A stretch of DNA of 64,000 bases from Pseudomonadota bacterium (GTDB lineage Archaea > Thermoplasmatota > SW-10-69-26 > JACQPN01 > JAJPHT01), in contig JAJPHT010000030.1 in the NCBI GenBank assembly GCA_021325135.1, positions 152,826-216,825 on the forward strand, written 5' to 3'. The notes beneath the pieces are model-generated. The model was not told where the DNA came from. It made no database searches and was given only the letters and a program-made list of their open reading frames with translations. The translations under genes were made by a program, and so were the position numbers. Positions 59,600 to 64,000 of the stretch are shown piece by piece (position 1 is the first letter of the stretch; every line of letters begins with the position of its first letter).

Positions 59600-60967
59600 T
59601 TAAGCGGAGGCGCCTCCGACGCGGATCGTCCCCCTCATGCCCCCTTCGGCGTGCCCGGGGACGCTGCACTGGAACGCGTAGTCCCCCGCCGCGGGGAGCG
59701 TCGCCATGACGGTCGCGCTGGCGCCGGGGGGCACCTCGCCTGTGTCCACGCCCAGGGAGGGGATGGAGAAGGTGTGCGGGACGTGGCCGCCGTTGACGAA
59801 GGTCACGTGCAGCATGCCGGGCTGCGCGACCGCGACCAGGGAGGGGGAGAACGACAGCTCGCCCGCCTCGCCCGTGGAGGCCGTGACCGTGACGTCGCCC
59901 TGCGCGGGCGGGCTCCCGGACGGGGCCGGGCTTCCGCCCATTCCCGGCATGCCGGGGGGCGGCGTCGCGTTGCCCTGGGGAAGCTGGAGGCTCCCCTCCC
60001 TGGGCTCGACGATGAAGACGCCGATCATGCCGCCATCCGCGTGGGAGACGACGTGGCAGTGGAAGAGCCAGAGGCCCGGCTCGGTGGGCGTCACCGTGAC
60101 GCGGTTCGCCTCGCCGGGGAGCAGGCCCAGCACCTGCGCGGGAAGCGGCTTGCCGTCGTCCATGTACGCCGTCATGGCGTGGAGGTGGAAGCTGTGCACG
60201 ACGTCGCCGATGTTGACGACGTTGATGCGCATGGGCACGCCGACGCGCCCGTGGAGCGTGGGCACGGTCTTGCCAAGTTGCGCGACGACGCCCGGGACGC
60301 CCTGCTGCGCGAAGATCGTCTCCAGCGCGTGCTCCCCGCCCGGGATGCCCTTGCCGTTCATGACGTAGTAGGGCGCCCTGGGGTCGCTCACGTCGAAGCC
60401 GCGCTCGGCCATGAACACGACCTCGTCGTCGATGGGCGCCTCGCCGGGCGCCTTCACGATGATCGCGCCGTAGAGGCCCTGCGCCATGTGCTCGTGGATG
60501 GTGTGCCCGCCATCCGCGCTGTGGCAGTGGTAGTAGAAGAGGCCGGCCACCGTCGCGGTGAACTCGTAGGTGTACGTCCCGTTGGGCGGGATCATGGCCA
60601 TGCCGCCGATGCCGGTGATGACGTTGAGCTGGCTCCCGTCGTTCTCCAGCCCGTAGGGGGAGAGGTGCGTGTGGAAGCTGTGGGTGACGTTCATCGCGTT
60701 GTGGACCGTGACGCGGACGTGGTCCCCCACGGTGGCCACGAGCGTCGGCCCGGGCACCGTGTGGTTGAACGTCCACGCATGCCACACCATTCCGCCTCCC
60801 ATGTCGATGTCCTGCGGCACGATCTCCAGGAAGAAGTCGCGCGTCTGCGGCGCGGAGGACGCCGAGGCCCCAGGCCCCACTGCCACGCGGCTGGCGAGGC
60901 CCGCGACGCTGGCGCCCACGATGGCGAACGAGATGGCGACGACGACGAGACGCGCGGTGTCGGTCAT
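59600..60967 (-). CDS. Multicopper oxidase with extra C-terminal cupredoxin domain
   Basis: A 455-residue exported protein. After an N-terminal helix it has two oxidase cupredoxin domains with copper ligands HSFHTH, YYHCHS, HSFHLHA and LFHCHVVSHADGGM, then a linker (GMPGMGGSPAPSGSPPAQGD) and a third, plastocyanin-like domain with HVPHTFSIP and CSVPGHAEGGM. The layout suggests a two-domain laccase or copper nitrite-reductase relative with its own electron donor fused on. It would oxidise copper or substrates outside the cell. The TATA box at 60994-61006 is next to a palindromic operator candidate. Confidence 0.85.
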   Translation of the reverse strand: MTDTARLVVVAISFAIVGASVAGLASRVAVGPGASASSAPQTRDFFLEIVPQDIDMGGGMVWHAWTFNHTVPGPTLVATVGDHVRVTVHNAMNVTHSFHTHLSPYGLENDGSQLNVITGIGGMAMIPPNGTYTYEFTATVAGLFYYHCHSADGGHTIHEHMAQGLYGAIIVKAPGEAPIDDEVVFMAERGFDVSDPRAPYYVMNGKGIPGGEHALETIFAQQGVPGVVAQLGKTVPTLHGRVGVPMRINVVNIGDVVHSFHLHAMTAYMDDGKPLPAQVLGLLPGEANRVTVTPTEPGLWLFHCHVVSHADGGMIGVFIVEPREGSLQLPQGNATPPPGMPGMGGSPAPSGSPPAQGDVTVTASTGEAGELSFSPSLVAVAQPGMLHVTFVNGGHVPHTFSIPSLGVDTGEVPPGASATVMATLPAAGDYAFQCSVPGHAEGGMRGTIRVGGASA

Positions 60968-60993
60968 GATGCTCGCAGGAGCGTGGGCTCGCG

Positions 60994-61024
60994 AGACAAA
61001 AGATATCGCGCCGAACGAGTTCGG
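60994..61024 (-). promoter_or_regulatory. Multicopper oxidase promoter with CCGAAC-N2-GTTCGG site
   Basis: Reading leftward, GATATCTTTTGTC (60994-61006) is the TATA region and the palindrome CCGAAC-GA-GTTCGG (61011-61024) lies immediately upstream, the expected place of an activator or a repressor overlapping BRE. The same palindrome is at 63167-63180. Confidence 0.65.
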
Positions 61025-61028
61025 TCCG

Positions 61029-61592
61029 TCACGGCCCGGTCTTGCGCGTGCGCGCGTCGCCCGCGGGCGCGGAGCCGAAGTCCATGACGCCCTCGCGCAG
61101 GAGGACGCCGTTCTCGTCCTCGGCCGCCAGCGACGAGGGGTAGGAGAAGGAGTCGACGCCCGAGACGGCGCGGGCGCGGCGTTGCGCGAGGTCGAAGGCG
61201 GCCTGCGCGATGGCGATGTGGCCCGCCTCCTCCTTGGCCAGGTCGCGGAAGAGAGCCCGGACGCGCGGGTCGTGGGCCTCCTCGACGCGCTCCAGGTAGA
61301 ACTCGTGGGCGGCGCGCTCGCACTCCAGCACGTCCTGGACCGCCGCGAGGTCGATGGCCGGCTGCGCGCCCTGGGGCAGGGCGGCGTTGAGGCGCTCCAG
61401 CTCGCGCACGACGCGCTCGTGGTGGTCCACGCCCGTGCGCGGGCCCCCGGCGAGGCGCAGCAGCGTCGAGCGCACGTCGGCGTCCTTCACGACGCGCTGC
61501 GCGATCTCCAGCACGAAGCCCTCGTAGGCGACCTCGTACATCTCCGCGAGCTTGAGCAGGCGGACGTCGCGCACGTCCTGGGAGAGGGTCAC
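61029..61592 (-). CDS. Ferritin-like diiron-fold protein
   Basis: A 187-residue four-helix protein with LLKLAEMYEVAYEGFVLEIA, HHERVVRELERLN, LECERAAHEFYLERVEEAHD and RDLAKEEAGHIAIAQAAFDL. The repeated E and ExxH positions resemble rubrerythrin/ferritin-like diiron sites. It may detoxify peroxide or store iron. The GTG start overlaps the Usp stop, so it follows the stress protein in one transcript. Confidence 0.75.
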   Translation of the reverse strand: MTLSQDVRDVRLLKLAEMYEVAYEGFVLEIAQRVVKDADVRSTLLRLAGGPRTGVDHHERVVRELERLNAALPQGAQPAIDLAAVQDVLECERAAHEFYLERVEEAHDPRVRALFRDLAKEEAGHIAIAQAAFDLAQRRARAVSGVDSFSYPSSLAAEDENGVLLREGVMDFGSAPAGDARTRKTGP

Positions 61593-62503
61593 TGGAGGGG
61601 CCCCCGGACGACGAGGACGCTGCTGCGCGCCTCGTGGCACACCTTGGTGCTGACGCTGCCCATGACGAGGCTGCGGACGCGCCCCAGCCCGCGCGCGCCC
61701 ATGACGATGAGGCTCGCGTGGCGCGCGTCGGCCTCGGCGACCACGCGCGCGGCGGGGTCCCCCGTGGCGATAACCTCGGTGAGGCGGCCGCGGACGGCGA
61801 CGTCGATGCCTGCGCGCAGGTCGGGGCGCGCGACGCCGGGGCTCTCGACGTGGGCGAGGACCAGGCCCGCGCCCCAGCGCTCGGCCAGCGCGGCCGCGAC
61901 GCCCGCCGCGCGGGTGGCCGGCGCGCTGCCGTCGATGGCGGCGAGGACGGGGTCGCTGCGCGGCGGCGTCCGGGCGAGGAGGACGCTCGCGCGCGCCTTG
62001 TTGCGCACCGCGTCCGCGACGCTGCCCAGGAGGAGGCGCTGCCCCGCGGTGCGGCCGTGCGTGCCCACGATGAGGAGGTCCGCCTTCACCTCGGCGGCGA
62101 GCTTCGCGATCTCGGAGGCGGGCTCGCCGAACCCCTGGAGCGCCTCCGCACGGGGGGCGTCGAGGAGCCTCAGCCCTTCGTCCAGGAGCGCGCGGCCCGC
62201 GTCGCGGGCGTTGCGCGCCATGGTCTCGGCCACGAGGCCGAACGCCGCGCCGGTGGGGTCCGCCATGGCGGAGAATGGGGGAGTGACGACGTGGAGGAGC
62301 CAGACGCGGACCCCCGGCTCGCGGCCCAGCTCGCGCGCCCACGCGAGGGCGTGCGCGCTGGCCGGGCTGCCGTCGGTCGCGACGAGGATCCTCCGGAAGG
62401 GGAAGGGCGCCGGGGCCGCGTCGCTTCCGGCGGGCGCCTCCGCCAGGCGGTCGAGGGCCCGGCTCACGTCCTGGACCTCCTTCCTTGGGAGCGTGGATGC
62501 CAT
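61589..62503 (-). CDS. Tandem universal stress protein (UspA family)
   Basis: A 304-residue protein with two Usp domains. The first has RRILVATDGSPASAHALAWA and LLIVGTHGRTAGQRLLLGSV, the second PVLAAIDGSAPATRAAGVAA and LIVMGARGLGRVRSLVMGSV; the G-x2-G-x9-GS(V) pattern suggests ATP binding in both. A charged N-terminal extension of about 35 residues is unassigned. It lies between DoxX and the ferritin-like gene in an apparent operon. Confidence 0.9.
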   Translation of the reverse strand: MASTLPRKEVQDVSRALDRLAEAPAGSDAAPAPFPFRRILVATDGSPASAHALAWARELGREPGVRVWLLHVVTPPFSAMADPTGAAFGLVAETMARNARDAGRALLDEGLRLLDAPRAEALQGFGEPASEIAKLAAEVKADLLIVGTHGRTAGQRLLLGSVADAVRNKARASVLLARTPPRSDPVLAAIDGSAPATRAAGVAAALAERWGAGLVLAHVESPGVARPDLRAGIDVAVRGRLTEVIATGDPAARVVAEADARHASLIVMGARGLGRVRSLVMGSVSTKVCHEARSSVLVVRGPLQ

Positions 62504-62524
62504 GGGGACGGCCTCGACGCTCCT

Positions 62525-63079
62525 TCAGGCGAGGTAGCGGTTCTTCTGGACGAAGGAAAGGCTCTGCCAGTACTTCCCGAGGCCCAGCACGCTGCCGGCG
62601 TTCACCATCGCGAGGCCGATGAGGACCGCCGCGTAGACGAGGTGGTCGTCGACGGCGGGGTTCGACGTGGCGGCGACGCCCACGGTCGCGGCCGCGTACA
62701 TCATGAGCATGAGCAGCGCGCCCGAGACGGCCGCGATGCGCATGCCGACGCCCAGGATCAGCGCGAGGCCGATGCCCAGGAGGGCGAGCATGAAGAGCCA
62801 GTCCGTGACGACGTTGCCGGCGATGGCGTGGAAGAAGCCGGAGAACGTGCCCGTGGTGTGGCTGAGGAACCCGTTGGTGGGGCTGCCGCCGCGGATCCAC
62901 GCGCTGGCGGGCTTGGTGGAGTAGCTCAGGCCGAAGCTCTTGTCCAGGAAGGCCCAGAGGAAGACGAATCCCAGGAGCAGCCGGGCGCCCACCCACGCGT
63001 ACATGTGGCCGGGGGTGTGCTCGCTCTTGACCTTCATCTCCGTCTTGCGGTCATAGGCGGTGGCGTTGAGGGGGGGCAT
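62525..63079 (-). CDS. DoxX-family membrane protein
   Basis: A 184-residue protein with four membrane helices: ARLLLGFVFLWAFLDKSFGL, WLFMLALLGIGLALILGVGM, AVSGALLMLMMYAAATVGVA and LVYAAVLIGLAMVNAGSVLG. GARLLLGFVFLWAFLDK is typical of DoxX/DoxD proteins linked to redox detoxification or thiosulfate:quinone oxidation. It is the first gene of the leftward stress operon; the ATG at 63079 follows AGGACACC. Confidence 0.8.
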   Translation of the reverse strand: MPPLNATAYDRKTEMKVKSEHTPGHMYAWVGARLLLGFVFLWAFLDKSFGLSYSTKPASAWIRGGSPTNGFLSHTTGTFSGFFHAIAGNVVTDWLFMLALLGIGLALILGVGMRIAAVSGALLMLMMYAAATVGVAATSNPAVDDHLVYAAVLIGLAMVNAGSVLGLGKYWQSLSFVQKNRYLA

Positions 63080-63166
63080 GGTGGTGTCCTTCTCTTGGCG
63101 GTCCGCGGCCCTCGGCCGCAGGCCTTGCCGAACCCCCATGGGCGCCGCAAGTGGATGGCGTTTCCA

Positions 63167-63180
63167 CCGAACTCGTTCGG
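63167..63180. promoter_or_regulatory. CCGAAC-N2-GTTCGG site, second copy
   Basis: CCGAAC-TC-GTTCGG is the exact reverse complement of the site at 61011-61024. It lies between the divergent DoxX gene and the HTH_10-type gene, so the same regulator may control both ends of the island. Confidence 0.65.
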
Positions 63181-63263
63181 TCCGGGTCGACCCTCTGAGT
63201 GTCCGTTCTGGGCGGAATCCACCTCTTTATGAACGAGGAGCCCCAGAACAGGGGCCTGACACC

Positions 63264-63782
63264 ATGTGGGCCACGATCCTCCAGGTGGACACCCCCGCCT
63301 GCGCCTGGTGCCGCCAGGCCAGCACGCAGTTCCCCGAGGTCGGCCTCAAGGTCGTCTCCTACTACTCGCGCAGCGGCGGCAACGCGCTGGAGGTCGTCGA
63401 GATGGAGGGCCAGCGCTGGCCCGAGGTCGTGAAGGGCATCCAGGCCAACGCGACCGTCGACGAGGTCGAGGTGCTCGACTCCACCGCGCGCGCCGCCAAG
63501 GTGCGCATCGCGGCCCGCTCCTGCGCGCTGCCCGCCGCCATCGAGGCCAGCGGCATCGTGCCGCAACTCCCCTTCGAGATCGCGCAGGGGTGCGACAAGT
63601 GGCTCCTCGTGAGCGAGAAGGCGCACGCCAAGGAGTTCTACGACACCCTGCGCGCGCAGGGCATCGGCGTCACCATCGCCTACAGCGGCGAGTACGCGCC
63701 CGACGCCGCGCTCACGCCGCGCCAGCAGGAGATCCTGGAGGCCGCGATGAAGCACGGCTACTACGACTACAAAAACGCTTAG
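63264..63782 (+). CDS. Bacterio-opsin-activator-type regulator, truncated in its HTH
   Basis: A 172-residue protein with the beta-rich N-terminal domain of this archaeal regulator group (ACAWCRQASTQFPEVGLKVV) and the beginning of HTH_10, LTPRQQEILEAAMKHGYYDY. Relatives continue for about 30 more residues through the recognition helix, but here the frame ends after KNA. The CxWC pair at the N-terminus may sense redox state or metal. The TATA-like CTTTATG precedes the ATG at leaderless distance. It may be a broken regulator or one that acts without DNA binding. Confidence 0.75.
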   Translation: MWATILQVDTPACAWCRQASTQFPEVGLKVVSYYSRSGGNALEVVEMEGQRWPEVVKGIQANATVDEVEVLDSTARAAKVRIAARSCALPAAIEASGIVPQLPFEIAQGCDKWLLVSEKAHAKEFYDTLRAQGIGVTIAYSGEYAPDAALTPRQQEILEAAMKHGYYDYKNA

Positions 63783-63841
63783 TTCCCCGTGAAGTCCCCC
63801 GTGGGTCCCCATTGGGGAATCCTGAGTTCCCCGGCTTCGTG

Positions 63842-63933
63842 GTGTCGTTTTCGCCTCCGTTACCCTCCCTGTTTTCGCTTGCTGATCTTGGCTCGGGCCG
63901 TTCCCCGCGTGGATCGTCGCGCCGATCTAGCTC
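63842..63933. repeat. Dispersed non-coding repeat, copy B
   Basis: The core 63890-63933 matches 3688-3731 (see copy A), with a similar pyrimidine-rich tract before it. It begins about 60 bases after the truncated regulator. The remaining bases of 63783-64000 contain a small hairpin GGGGAA/TTCCCC (63814-63832) and a purine-rich end; no gene is visible. Confidence 0.55.
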
Positions 63934-64000
63934 GGGCGCGAGGAGGCGCGCCCGGCGGGGACCTTCGAAAGAGAAAACGGGGGGCGGGGAGGGGGTCGGA

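Noticed and set aside
10900..61006. Frequent GATATC motifs across the window as a functional signal
   Set aside because: Some coincide with promoters but many lie inside genes with no consistent position; I could not count them against expectation.
1..64000. CRISPR array
   Set aside because: No series of evenly spaced identical direct repeats is visible; the repeats found are palindromes or pairs.
1..64000. Ribosomal RNA genes
   Set aside because: No rRNA-like conserved blocks were seen; only two tRNAs could be supported.

Overview
The window is GC-rich DNA from an archaeon. The archaeal marks are a Sec61-beta-type secretory subunit (38982-39152), an eukaryote/archaeal-type signal peptidase, bacterio-opsin-activator-type HTH regulators, an Lrp regulator, and many genes with a TATA-like box about 26 bases before a start codon that is at, or within a few bases of, the expected transcript end (leaderless genes). 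GTG and TTG starts and 4-base start/stop overlaps are frequent. Aerobic, stress-tolerant physiology is suggested by a multicopper oxidase, a redoxin, thioredoxin reductase, universal stress proteins and Ada/Ogt repair. A GC-rich relative of the Thermoplasmatota is my guess from the gene mix; the sequence alone does not prove it.

Layout. 0-3.7 kb: an integrated element with a tyrosine recombinase, a coiled-coil partner and small orphan genes, all less GC-biased than the rest. 3.9-12 kb: secreted and membrane proteins, including an antiporter, an S15-like hydrolase, lipoproteins and a phospholipase-D-like protein. 12-18.6 kb: signal peptidase-trxB pair, a membrane-anchored winged-helix regulator, methylmalonyl-CoA epimerase, Lrp with a palindrome-rich upstream region, and an SDR. 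18.6-27.8 kb: a surface-glycan island with glycosyltransferases, a GT-C-like membrane enzyme, a flippase, a phosphodiesterase-family enzyme and a nucleotidyltransferase. 28-35 kb: an H1-like lysine-rich protein, subtilase, redoxin, cysteine-cluster protein and a ThDP enzyme. 35-38.4 kb: a NikR-family regulator divergent from a ZnuABC-type metal importer. 38.4-43.2 kb: a nuclease-like protein, Sec61-beta, an MNT/HEPN toxin-antitoxin pair with a broken toxin reading frame leading into an AlkA glycosylase, and a NifU-domain protein. 43.2-46.3 kb: a purN-folC-folP-folB operon.

46.3-53.9 kb: lipoprotein, tRNA-Thr, a duplicated HTH_10 regulator, two paralogous small ribbon-helix-helix-like genes whose ribosome binding sites sit in identical hairpins, BirA with a palindromic divergent promoter, VapBC, and a cluster of large palindromic elements, one of them inserted in frame in a thioesterase gene. 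54-58.5 kb: gcvT, a cysteine-rich secreted protein, a UroD-family protein, split Ada plus Ogt, tRNA-Glu with a duplicated 3' end. 58.6-63.8 kb: a metal/oxidative-stress island (CDF exporter, multicopper oxidase with an added cupredoxin domain, ferritin-like protein, tandem Usp, DoxX) with a shared operator-like palindrome, ending in a bacterio-opsin-activator-type regulator that stops inside its HTH. A non-coding repeat at 63.84-63.93 kb matches one at 3.64-3.73 kb.

How genes work together: the folate operon with GcvT implies a tetrahydrofolate-type one-carbon system; the glycan island builds and exports surface polysaccharide; the last island couples metal export, copper oxidation and stress proteins. 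The most unusual signals are the palindromic elements, the RBS-hairpin pair, the NikR-ZnuABC pairing with an altered metal motif, and the shifted HEPN frame.
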